Positions 1 through 5,034 of a DNA stretch of 8,784 nucleotides are shown in pieces. The stretch's first letter is position 1. Each line of letters starts with the position of its first letter. The translations under genes and the position numbers were made by a program. The notes below the pieces were generated by a model that saw only the letters and a list, made by a program, of their open reading frames with translations, made no database searches and was not told the DNA's origin. Source of the DNA: JBOGJI01 sp050747865 (GTDB lineage Bacteria > Acidobacteriota > Thermoanaerobaculia > Multivoradales > JAHEKO01); the NCBI GenBank assembly GCA_050747865.1, contig JBOGJI010000319.1, positions 1 to 8,784 on the forward strand, written 5' to 3'.

Positions 1-362
1 GCCAGCAGCTCGGGCTTGGCGTAGGGCGGGTGCACGAGCTGATCGCGCCGCTCGCGCGCCTCGCCGCGCTCGGCAAGCAGTCGGTACATGGTGCGCTCGG
101 AGGCCAGGTAGCGCTGCTCATCGAGCAGCGTCGCCCAGACCTGCGCCGGCGAGGCGTTGACGAAGCGCTCCGAGTGCAGCTCGGCGAGCACCGCCTCACG
201 CTCCTCGGGCGCGAGTTTGCGCGCCGGAGGTCGCCGTGGCTTGCTGGGCCGCGGCGCGGGGGACCGCCGGCGACGGTAGATCGTCGCCGGCGCCACGCCC
301 AAGGCTCGGCACGCGGGCCGCGTCCCCACCAGCGGCGTCAGCTCTTCGACGACCGCTTCCAT
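1..362 (-). CDS. IS3-family transposase OrfB, N-terminal 120 residues (partial)
   Basis: This is the catalytic half of the IS3 transposase, which would cut and join the element's ends as an OrfAB fusion or complex. The frame is open from ATG at 362 to the window edge. It starts MEAVVEELTPLVGTRPACRA, followed by a helix-turn-helix-like stretch (GVAPATIYRRRR, about residues 23-34). At about 65-107 comes the HTH_21-type segment usual before the integrase core, with ERFVNASPAQVWATLLDEQR and ASERTMYRLLAERGE. The DDE catalytic core lies beyond the edge and cannot be checked. The start overlaps the orfA stop as TGATG, placing orfB in the -1 frame. Translation may be by coupling at this overlap or by frameshifting; I see no clear slippery run at the junction. 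Confidence 0.85.
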   Translation of the reverse strand, partial: MEAVVEELTPLVGTRPACRALGVAPATIYRRRRSPAPRPSKPRRPPARKLAPEEREAVLAELHSERFVNASPAQVWATLLDEQRYLASERTMYRLLAERGEARERRDQLVHPPYAKPELL

Positions 363-859
363 CACTCCTCGCCGCTCCTGTCCGTCTGCGCGCCCCTGCT
401 GAGCAGCTCCTCGAAGAGCGCGGAGACGTTTCCCTGCACCTCGATCACCCGGCGGGCCCGGGCCAGCTCAGCCTCGGAGCGCTCCAGGCGCCGGCGCAGC
501 CGTGCGGTCTCGGCCGCGAGCGGAGGCGACTTCTTGCGGCCGCGTGGCCGCTCGAGGGCCGCCAGCGCCCCCGCGTCGCGCTGCTTGCGCCACGTCGACA
601 GGAGCGAGCTGTACAGTCCCTCACGCCGCAGCAGCGCTCCGATCTCGCCCGGCTTCGTACATGCCTCGGCTTGGCGCAAGATGTCGAGCTTGTACTCGGC
701 CGTGAACACCCGCCGCCGGGGCCGCTCGGCCAGCTCGGGATCCGGCGCCGAGAGGTCGCGCGCGAGGTGCCGCCGCTTCCGGTCGCCTACGGCTCCCTCC
801 AGCGGCCGCACCTCGCCCTCCCCACCCTCTGCCTCTGCCGTCTTCTTCCACTCCTGCAT
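362..859 (-). CDS. IS3-family transposase OrfA
   Basis: This is the DNA-binding subunit of the IS3 transposase, which recognises the terminal repeats and oligomerises. It has 165 residues. Residues 1-50 are a charged N-terminal extension, making it longer than the roughly 90-110 residues usual for OrfA. Residues 51-92 form the conserved helix-turn-helix region (RRVFTAEYKLDILRQAEAC and GALLRREGLYSSLLSTWRKQ). Residues 112-153 are a Leu/Ala/Arg-rich coiled coil corresponding to the OrfA leucine zipper. The ATG at 859 is preceded by a good ribosome site on the minus strand (GGGAGGAG, 9 nt before the start). The stop overlaps the orfB start as TGATG. The N-terminal extension could be partly untranslated if a later start is used, but the strong ribosome site favours 859. 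Confidence 0.88.
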   Translation of the reverse strand: MQEWKKTAEAEGGEGEVRPLEGAVGDRKRRHLARDLSAPDPELAERPRRRVFTAEYKLDILRQAEACTKPGEIGALLRREGLYSSLLSTWRKQRDAGALAALERPRGRKKSPPLAAETARLRRRLERSEAELARARRVIEVQGNVSALFEELLSRGAQTDRSGEE

Positions 860-916
860 CCGATGAGTCTCCTCCCGCCCTCAGAGTCAGTAATTCCTCG
901 GGCCTACAGTGTCTCA

Positions 917-1150
917 CCGGATGTTGGCAGAAAGGGCTGGCTCGAAAGCGTCGGGTGGGCAGTGCGCAACGGCGCGGAGATCGCGCCCGGCGAGCTGGCG
1001 GCTGAACGCACCGACTACAGCCAGGTCGTGCTGGTGCAACGCCTGCGCGATGCGCTCGCGCGGCTCAACCCGGAGCTGCCCGCCGAGGCGCTGGAGGACG
1101 CCTTCCGCAAGCTGACACGGCCCGAGGGCATGGATCTGATCCGCTACGAC
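917..1150 (+). pseudogene. Type I restriction HsdR, orphan N-terminal fragment
   Basis: An open stretch from about 938 encodes 68 residues, beginning WLESVGWAVRNGAEIAPGEL, that align without gaps to residues 16-83 of the HsdR gene at 5775. I count 44 of 68 identical, with the shared blocks ALARLNPELP and DAFRKLTRP. The start codon and first about 15 residues are missing where the IS ends. The homology stops near 1140-1150, before the nuclease motif, so it cannot encode an active enzyme. Many third codon positions differ from the copy at 5775, so this is the relic of a different hsdR allele rather than a recent local duplication. Left boundary follows from the inferred IS end; right boundary is approximate. 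Confidence 0.8.
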
Positions 1151-1164
1151 GGGTGCCGAAGGAC

Positions 1165-1175
1165 GTGCCAGGCAC
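1165..1175. repeat. Dispersed palindrome GTGCCAGGCAC, copy 1
   Basis: GTGCC-A-GGCAC is a perfect 5-bp inverted repeat around one base. It sits between the end of the HsdR fragment and the broken helix-turn-helix gene. The same 11 bases recur at 3207-3217 and 4577-4587, always preceded by AC, with a one-base variant at 3170-3180. It resembles REP-type extragenic palindromes, but no REP-associated transposase is visible here. Confidence 0.65.
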
Positions 1176-1364
1176 TTTCTGGCGGTATGGCGGGATCTTC
1201 AGCCGCCGGCGGCTGCGTTCTTCAGCGACCGTGTCGGGGTGGACGCCGGCCAGCTTGGCGATCTCGCCGTCCGGTTGCCAGCCGAGCAGCTCGACGAGCT
1301 CCTCCGGCCACTCGGACCGGTTGGCGGCCGGCCCGCGCTCGACGATGAGCCGTCGTGGAGCCAT
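1176..1364 (-). pseudogene. Truncated helix-turn-helix protein
   Basis: From ATG at 1364 the minus strand reads MAPRRLIVERGPAANRSEWP, then a segment with the pattern of a small helix-turn-helix module (ELLGWQPDGEIAKLAGVHPD followed by TVAEERSRRRLKIP). Such modules often occur as tandem repeats ending in an 'R.LGIP' motif; here only one is left. The frame then runs into the GTGCCAGGCAC palindrome and unrelated sequence (the HsdR fragment on the other strand), so the gene is judged truncated. The frame stays open beyond the palindrome, so a short chimeric protein is not excluded. No clear ribosome site precedes 1364. The first codons recur as a second remnant at 2264-2310. Function is not known beyond probable DNA binding. 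Confidence 0.5.
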
Positions 1365-1518
1365 GAACGGTACCAGTCTACAGACGCCCCAAGCGCAAAG
1401 AGGGTGGCGACGGGCGACGAGGATCTGCCCAGGCTGGGAGCCGAGCATATTCTGATGGGCTGGGACGGTCGCGCCGGCTTGGAGTGGGAGGGCATGATAG
1501 GGTTATCGTGAAGAGGTC
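1365..1518. other. Intergenic, no gene seen
   Basis: This stretch separates the broken helix-turn-helix gene (minus) from the UPF0175 antitoxin (plus). I see no RNA gene, strong promoter or repeat apart from the last bases of the 47-bp repeat (1324-1370). The promoter of the antitoxin operon must lie here, but no convincing -35/-10 pair was found. Confidence 0.4.
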
Positions 1519-1779
1519 ATGCATCTAGCGATCGAGCTTCCCGAGGATATCGCCCGCCGGCTGGCGGCGGGATGGGAGGATCTGCCACGACGCGCGCTGG
1601 AGGCACTTGCGGTTGACGGCTACCGCTCCCGCCTGCTGACCCGAGGCGAGGTGCAGCGCATGCTGGATCTCTCCTGGCACGAGACAGAGCGCTTTCTCGT
1701 GGAGCATGGGGCCGAGCTGAATTACACAGAGGAAGATCTGGAAGAGGATCGGCAGACCCTCGAACGTCTTCCTCGATGA
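1519..1779 (+). CDS. UPF0175 family antitoxin
   Basis: This is a small acidic protein of 86 residues matching the UPF0175 family in length and layout. The N-terminus reads MHLAIELPEDIARRLAAGWE. A helical middle (LPRRALEALAVDGYRSRLLT) and a helix-turn-helix-like segment (GEVQRMLDLSWHETERFLVE, about residues 43-62) follow. The C-terminal tail is very acidic (YTEEDLEEDRQTLERLPR), the kind of tail that commonly contacts the toxin. UPF0175 proteins are typically encoded directly upstream of DUF3368 PIN-like proteins, and that is the arrangement here, with a 4-bp ATGA overlap at 1776-1779. By analogy it should bind and block the toxin and repress its own operon. The sequence is intact. A GAGG run sits only 2 nt before the ATG, so the ribosome site is poor, but no alternative start fits the family. 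Confidence 0.87.
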   Translation: MHLAIELPEDIARRLAAGWEDLPRRALEALAVDGYRSRLLTRGEVQRMLDLSWHETERFLVEHGAELNYTEEDLEEDRQTLERLPR

Positions 1780-2236
1780 TCGTCGTTGCGGACACCTCTC
1801 CCCTCAATTACCTGATCCTCATCGGCGAGATCGAGCTCGTGGTCGAGCTATACACGAGGTCAGCGTTCCGTCCGCCGTAGTCGATGAGCTCTCCGCAGCC
1901 AAGGCTCCTGACGAGGTCAGACGATGGGTACGCAGCATGCCTTCATGGGTCAACGTGCAGCCGGTCGGCGCCGTGGATGCCGCACTCGCTCGCTTGGGCC
2001 TCGGCGAACGCGAGGCCATCACGCTGGCCGGCGAGCTCGGGGCCGATCTGTTGCTGATCGATGAGTTCGATGGTCGACGAGCGGCGCAAGCTCGTGGCCT
2101 CAGCGTGGCAGGAACTCTTGGCGTGCTAACCCACGCAGCCGACCAGGGCATGGTCGACATGCGGCGGGCAATCGAGCGCCTGCGCCAGACGAACTTCCGA
2201 GTCTCCTCGGCGCTGCTCGAGTCCCTGCTTCGGTGA
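1776..2236 (+). pseudogene. DUF3368 PIN-like toxin, frameshifted
   Basis: The gene starts at the ATGA overlap with the antitoxin and reads MIVVADTSPLNYLILIGEIE, the usual DUF3368 opening with the first PIN aspartate at residue 6. After Tyr26 (codon at 1851) the frame is lost and hits TAG at 1878. Dropping the reading frame by one base at about 1854-1856 restores the family pattern: EVSVPSAVVDELSAA, then LGLGEREAITLAGELGADLL, LIDEFDGRRAAQARGL and GTLGVL, ending in TGA at 2236. This fits a one-base deletion. PIN-like proteins of this type are predicted Mg-dependent RNases that use clustered acidic residues. The downstream piece could start at ATG 1937 (99 residues), but it lacks the N-terminal aspartate and would be inactive. 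A sequencing error is the main alternative. Confidence 0.82.
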
Positions 2237-2263
2237 GCTGCGGAGGCAGGTGCGGGGCGCTTC

Positions 2264-2310
2264 GCGGCCGGCCCGCGCTCGACGATGACGCGCCGCGCAG
2301 CCGTGAACGG
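2264..2310 (-). repeat. 47-bp remnant of the helix-turn-helix gene 5' end
   Basis: Positions 2264-2310 align without gaps to 1324-1370, with 41 of 47 bases identical by hand count and the first 25 identical. On the minus strand copy 1 encodes MAPRRLIVERGPAANR; copy 2 would read TAARRVIVERGPAAKR, with the start codon changed to ACG. Past this block the sequences diverge. Copy 2 is therefore a relic of a second member of the same gene family, placed just after the frameshifted toxin and before higA. Confidence 0.65.
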
Positions 2311-2336
2311 CAACTGTTCGCTCGTCTATCTTGACG

Positions 2337-2651
2337 CTATTCGATGGCCGCCAGTGTCGGCATCGCCTCGATCTCGCTCTTGAGCTCGCGCTCGGCCTGC
2401 CAGAGGTCATGGCGCCGCTGGAGGTTGAGCCAGAGCGTCGGGCCGTTGCCGACGAGCTTGCCGAGGCGTAGAGCCATGCCCGGCGTCACCGGCTGCTTCT
2501 CCGCCAGGATGTCATAGAGGGTCTGGCGGGAGATGCCGAGGAGCCGAGCAATCTCCACCTTGGACCGGCCGAGCGCCGGAAGGACGTCCTCACGGAGAAG
2601 CTCGCCGGGGTGCATGGGTGGCAGTCCGCGCTTCACTGGGTTCGTGGTCAT
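2337..2651 (-). CDS. higA: HigA antitoxin (XRE-family, HigA-type)
   Basis: This is the antitoxin of the minus-strand HigBA module, which binds HigB and represses the operon. It has 104 residues. The family hallmark PPMHPGELLREDVLPALG is at residues 11-28. The helix-turn-helix (KVEIARLLGISRQTLYDILA) covers residues 31-50, followed by TPGMALRLGKL and the conserved TLWLNLQRRHDLW. Two starts are possible: ATG 2651, preceded by GGAG at 8 nt, or ATG 2669, which overlaps the higB stop as TGATG and adds MNGVEA. I chose 2651 for the ribosome site; 2669 would couple translation to higB. No disruption is seen. Toxin-first order is the usual one for higBA. Confidence 0.9.
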   Translation of the reverse strand: MTTNPVKRGLPPMHPGELLREDVLPALGRSKVEIARLLGISRQTLYDILAEKQPVTPGMALRLGKLVGNGPTLWLNLQRRHDLWQAERELKSEIEAMPTLAAIE

Positions 2652-2668
2652 CGCTTCAACTCCGTTCA

Positions 2669-2947
2669 TCAGTGGTAGTCCTCTAGATCGACATCCATCG
2701 CATCGGACTGATCCCAGCCGAACGTGATCCGCCAGTTGCCGCTGACGTCGACGGCGTATCGCCCCCGATCGGTGCCCTTGAGAGGATGGAATCGGAGGCC
2801 AGGCAGATTCATGTCGTCGGGCCGTTCTGCGTCGTCGAGAGCTCTGAGAATACGGCCGACTCGGGCAGTGTTCGGGACGCTCAGGCGACGTGGTGAACCG
2901 GTCTCGAAGAACTCCCGCAAGACCTTGTTCCTGAACGACCGGATCAC
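2669..2947 (-). CDS. higB: HigB toxin (RelE-like mRNA interferase)
   Basis: This is a RelE-superfamily toxin of the HigB type, which cleaves mRNA on the ribosome when free of HigA. It has 92 residues, the normal family length. Features seen are the standard opening (GTG start, then IRSFRNKVLREFFE), RVGRILRALDDAERPDDMNL, LPGLRFHPLKG, the core strand SGNWRITFGW (GNWR at 70-73) and the C-terminal DVDLEDYH with its terminal histidine. All expected blocks are present, so it looks functional, unlike the other two toxins in the window. The GTG at 2947 fits the family N-terminus; no ATG in frame lies nearby. The stop overlaps the alternative higA start. An operator-like inverted repeat and promoter lie just upstream, at 2954-2986. 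Confidence 0.92.
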   Translation of the reverse strand: MIRSFRNKVLREFFETGSPRRLSVPNTARVGRILRALDDAERPDDMNLPGLRFHPLKGTDRGRYAVDVSGNWRITFGWDQSDAMDVDLEDYH

Positions 2948-2953
2948 GCATGC

Positions 2954-2986
2954 AAGGTATCACCTTACATCCATGATGTCAAGTGA
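2954..2986 (-). promoter_or_regulatory. higBA promoter with overlapping inverted-repeat operator
   Basis: On the minus strand a perfect -35 (TTGACA, 2982-2977) is followed after 17 bp by TACCTT (2959-2954), a weak -10. An imperfect inverted repeat spans 2960-2986: arms TCACCTTACAT and ATGTCAAGTGA match at 9 of 11 positions around CCATG. It covers the -35 and the spacer, the expected place for a HigA operator. The -10 ends only 6 bp before the higB GTG, so transcription from it would begin at or near the start codon. Motifs are read from the sequence; promoter and operator roles are inferred. Confidence 0.6.
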
Positions 2987-2987
2987 C

Positions 2988-3011
2988 GCCTGACACTCCT
3001 GATAGTCAGGC
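2988..3011. repeat. Inverted repeat GCCTGAC/GTCAGGC
   Basis: There are perfect 7-bp arms at 2988-2994 and 3005-3011 with a 10-nt spacer, directly behind the proposed higBA operator. It could be an upstream regulatory site or a hairpin. It has no T-tract on either strand, so it is not called a terminator. Confidence 0.45.
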
Positions 3012-3360
3012 CATAGTGCTGCATGGCGCACTGGGAGTGCGCCGACCTGACCGGCTGCAGCGACTTGGCGGCAGGCGCCGCCGTTGCTGCCATCAACGCC
3101 GAGAGCGACGGTAGGCGGGGATGCCGAGGGATCGGCGTTTCTCTCCCCGATGGACCGGGGAGGGAGTGGGTGCCGGGCACAATCTGGAGGTCGGACACAG
3201 CCAAACGTGCCAGGCACCAGGTTGGCGGCTCGAATCCCTGCGTCGGTGAGCAGATGGACAGGAATCCGATTGGGCACGCATACCGTTGGCGCCGCCGGCA
3301 GTCGGTAGATCATGGTTGGCAGGCTGACAGCGTGGATGCTGGGGATACCGAGGGCGCCAC
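3012..3360. other. Gene-free spacer with GC-rich hairpins and palindromes
   Basis: This spacer lies between divergent higB (minus) and the ATPase (plus). Open frames exist on both strands, but none shows a family pattern, a ribosome site or sensible composition, so I call no gene. It contains a hairpin at 3025-3043 (GGCGCACT/AGTGCGCC with a 3-nt loop), another at 3143-3162 (CTCCCCG/CGGGGAG) and two GTGCCNGGCAC palindromes (3170-3180, 3207-3217). It may carry a small RNA or be decayed sequence. Confidence 0.5.
3170..3217. repeat. Paired palindromes GTGCCGGGCAC and GTGCCAGGCAC (copy 2)
   Basis: Two 11-bp palindromes, 3170-3180 and 3207-3217, differ only at the central base and lie 37 bp apart start to start. 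The second belongs to a 20-bp block (3198-3217, CAGCCAAACGTGCCAGGCAC) that is identical at 4568-4587. The paired layout recalls REP-type composite elements; that assignment is inference. Confidence 0.6.
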
Positions 3361-3395
3361 GTCGCCGTCATTTTGCATGCTAAAATGACGGCGAC
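3361..3395 (+). promoter_or_regulatory. Large palindrome with extended -10 promoter abutting the ATPase start
   Basis: Perfect 14-bp arms, GTCGCCGTCATTTT (3361-3374) and AAAATGACGGCGAC (3382-3395), enclose GCATGCT. One extra A before the GCATGC would make the whole 36-bp site a perfect palindrome. Within it, TGC followed by TAAAAT (3381-3386) fits an extended -10 promoter; no good -35 is seen. The right arm ends at the base before the ATG (3396), and there is no ribosome site, so the mRNA would be leaderless or begin in the arm. The hairpin is certain; its role as operator or promoter is inferred. Confidence 0.6.
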
Positions 3396-4544
3396 ATGGC
3401 GAGGCTGTACGAGCGGATGCTCGACCCTCCGAACGGGAGCTTCTTCCTTTTCGGAGTCCGTGGAGTCGGCAAGAGCACCTGGGCGCGAGGACGATTTCCC
3501 GACGCCGCGCGGTTCGATCTCCTGGACGAGCGTCAGTACCACGAGCTGTTGTCTCAGCCGGGTGCGTTCGCCGAGGGGCTGCGAGCCCTGCCGCGAGGCT
3601 CGACCGTTATCGTCGACGAGGTACAGCGGCTGCCCTCACTTCTCAATGAGGTCCATCGCGCGATCGAGGAGCGTGGACTGCGCTTCGCCCTGCTCGGCTC
3701 GAGCGCACGCAAGCTCAGAAGAGCGGGAACGAACCTGCTCGCCGGCCGTGCCGTCTGGCGCACGCTCCACTCCCTGACGCCGACCGAGCTCGGTGACGAG
3801 TTCGATCTCGAACGGGTGCTGCGTCACGGAACGATCCCCTTGGTCTGGGTCGATGAAGATCCAGCCGAGCGGCTGAGGGCCTACGTGCACCTGTATCTGA
3901 GCGAGGAGATCCGGGCGGAGGCGTTGGTCAGGAATCTCGAAGGCTTCGCGCGGTTCCTCCCGGTTGCGGGAGTCCTGCACGGCCAGATCATCAGCGTGTC
4001 CTCCCTGGCACGGGACGCGGGCGTCGCACGCACCACCGTCGCCGGCTACCTCGACATCCTCGAAGATACGCTCGTCGCGACGCGGCTGCGTGCCTTCGAG
4101 GGGCGACTGCGCGTGCGGGAAGTGCAGCATCCCAAGCTTTACTGGGTGGACCCGGGTCTCGTCCGGGCCGTGAAGAAGCAGTTCGGTCCGGTCACTGTGG
4201 AGGAGCGCGGTGCCCTCTTCGAGGGCTGGGTGCTGTCGCTATTGCGAGCCTACGGGGAGGTCCATCCCCTGTTCGACGATGTGCGCTACTGGGCGACACC
4301 GAATGTGGAGGTCGACTTTCTGTTGCGGCGCGGCGAAGAGTACTTGGCGATCGAGGCCAAGGCGTCGGAGCGCGTCGCGTCCGCACAGCTCAGGGGCCTG
4401 CGAGCGATCCGCGAGCTTCGCGGCGTCGTGCGCCGTATCCTCGTCCATCCCGGACCGCGCGAGCGCGTGACGGAAGACAGCATTGAGATCTGGCCGGTGG
4501 CGGGGTTCGTGGAGCGTCTCGCCACCAACACTGCCTGGCCGTAG
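3396..4544 (+). CDS. AAA family ATPase with C-terminal DUF4143 domain
   Basis: The 382-residue protein has the usual length and layout of the AAA_14-DUF4143 family. The ATPase domain carries Walker A GVRGVGKST (20-28), Walker B VIVDEVQRLP (71-80) and a sensor-like LLGSSARKL (99-107). A linker with LTPTEL, LYLSEEIRAEALVRNL and SLARDAGVARTTVAGYLDIL (a winged-helix-like segment) follows. The C-terminal part has PKLYWVDPGLVRA, ALFEGWVLSLLRA and VEVDFLLRRGEEYLAIEAKA. Asp307, Glu320 and Lys322 match a PD-(D/E)xK nuclease-like core. The biological role of the family is poorly known, although such genes are frequent in mobile and defence-rich regions. It stands alone: higBA is divergent upstream and a relic converges downstream. 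It is intact and preceded directly by a large palindrome. Confidence 0.9.
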   Translation: MARLYERMLDPPNGSFFLFGVRGVGKSTWARGRFPDAARFDLLDERQYHELLSQPGAFAEGLRALPRGSTVIVDEVQRLPSLLNEVHRAIEERGLRFALLGSSARKLRRAGTNLLAGRAVWRTLHSLTPTELGDEFDLERVLRHGTIPLVWVDEDPAERLRAYVHLYLSEEIRAEALVRNLEGFARFLPVAGVLHGQIISVSSLARDAGVARTTVAGYLDILEDTLVATRLRAFEGRLRVREVQHPKLYWVDPGLVRAVKKQFGPVTVEERGALFEGWVLSLLRAYGEVHPLFDDVRYWATPNVEVDFLLRRGEEYLAIEAKASERVASAQLRGLRAIRELRGVVRRILVHPGPRERVTEDSIEIWPVAGFVERLATNTAWP

Positions 4545-4567
4545 GCCGAAGAGCGCAGCCAAACGTG

Positions 4568-4587
4568 CAGCCAAACGTGCCAGGCAC
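4568..4587. repeat. Dispersed palindrome block, copy 3
   Basis: CAGCCAAACGTGCCAGGCAC is identical to 3198-3217 and ends in the palindrome GTGCCAGGCAC (4577-4587). Just upstream, GCAGCCAAACGT is tandemly duplicated (4556-4567 and 4568-4579, overlapping in phase by one base). The block lies between the ATPase stop and the truncated 3' end of a minus-strand relic, mirroring copy 1. Confidence 0.65.
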
Positions 4588-4882
4588 GCGGTTGGGCTCC
4601 CGTCGGAACCAGTTGGTGTCGCCCGCCTTCCCGAGTACGTCATAGACGGAGTCGATGTTGGGGTTGCCGAAGACGAACAGCTCGCGGAGCTCGCGGCGGA
4701 TCTGGGCTCGCTCCGTCGGGTCGAAGCTCTGTGTAGAGGCGCAGGAAGGCGGTGTTGGCGTCCAGCCGCTGCTGCGGTGTCCAGCGGAGCTGCTCGACGA
4801 TGAGGCCGAGGTCGTGAGCCTCCCCGTCCCCCTGGCGTGAGAGCGCCTGGGCGAGCTGATCGCGATCATGCCCTGGCGACAC
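4588..4882 (-). pseudogene. Frameshifted, truncated gene of unknown function
   Basis: On the minus strand a frame from GTG 4882 reads SPGHDRDQLAQALSRQGDGE, AHDLGLIVEQLRWTPQQRLD and ANTAFLRLYTE. It then goes out of frame at about 4710-4730. The other frame continues with FDPTERAQIRRELRELFVFG and NPNIDSVYDVLGKAGDTNWF before running into the GTGCCAGGCAC palindrome at 4587. Both halves look like real protein (balanced composition, amphipathic helices), whereas the sequence outside them does not, which supports one gene broken by a frameshift and cut at its 3' end. I do not recognise the family. The true start is uncertain, since no clear ribosome site precedes the GTG. Two adjacent short gene remnants would be the alternative reading. 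Confidence 0.5.
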
Positions 4883-4944
4883 GGCGGAGGGCGAAACCGT
4901 CGCTCGTTCCCCCCCGGTGCGGGGACCACCTTCACGGGACAGAG

Positions 4945-4973
4945 TCTACACACGTGACCCGTATGTGTGTAGA
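4945..4973. repeat. Inverted repeat TCTACACAC/GTGTGTAGA
   Basis: Perfect 9-bp arms (4945-4953, 4965-4973) are separated by 11 nt. It is the first of three inverted repeats upstream of the second toxin. The arm motif TCTAC/GTAGA recurs in the third repeat (5051-5068), which suggests a shared binding protein, most simply the antitoxin. Confidence 0.55.
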
Positions 4974-4989
4974 TCTGGTCCGAGCTGGA

Positions 4990-5010
4990 AACCGGACATT
5001 CTGTCCGGTT
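4990..5010. repeat. Inverted repeat AACCGGACA/TGTCCGGTT
   Basis: Perfect 9-bp arms around TTC make a 21-bp operator-like palindrome. It differs in sequence from its two neighbours. It has no T-tract, so a terminator is unlikely; a regulator site for the promoter at 5035-5063 is possible. Confidence 0.55.
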
Positions 5011-5034
5011 ATGGACGAGATCTGCCGGGTGCCA

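Larger units (their letters stand above)
1..916 (-). mobile_element. IS3-family insertion sequence, 5' part (cut by window edge)
   Basis: The element is read on the minus strand. It contains an orfA-orfB pair typical of the IS3 family: a helix-turn-helix/coiled-coil orfA followed by orfB in the -1 frame. The probable outer end is near 916: on the minus strand the sequence there begins TGAGACACTGTAGG, and a 5'-TGA terminus is common in this family. From 938 the plus strand is HsdR-like coding sequence, so the boundary must lie between about 901 and 938. The other end, the matching inverted repeat and any target duplication lie outside the window, so the exact border is inference. Family assignment is firm; subgroup is not assigned. 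Confidence 0.75.

Noticed and set aside
30..1348. Overlapping open plus-strand frames opposite the IS genes
   Set aside because: Arg/Ser/Pro-rich composition, antisense to orfA/orfB. Only the part from about 938 has real homology (HsdR fragment).
3143..3162. Possible rho-independent terminator
   Set aside because: Stem of 7 bp without a T-tract after it on either strand.
3218..3245. tRNA-like 'GGCTCGAATCCC' suggesting a tRNA or attachment-site remnant
   Set aside because: The flanking bases do not pair into a T-arm, and no acceptor, D or anticodon arm is found.
3023..3388. Candidate 121-codon gene between higBA and the ATPase
   Set aside because: No ribosome site, low-complexity composition, runs through the palindromes and the ATPase promoter hairpin.
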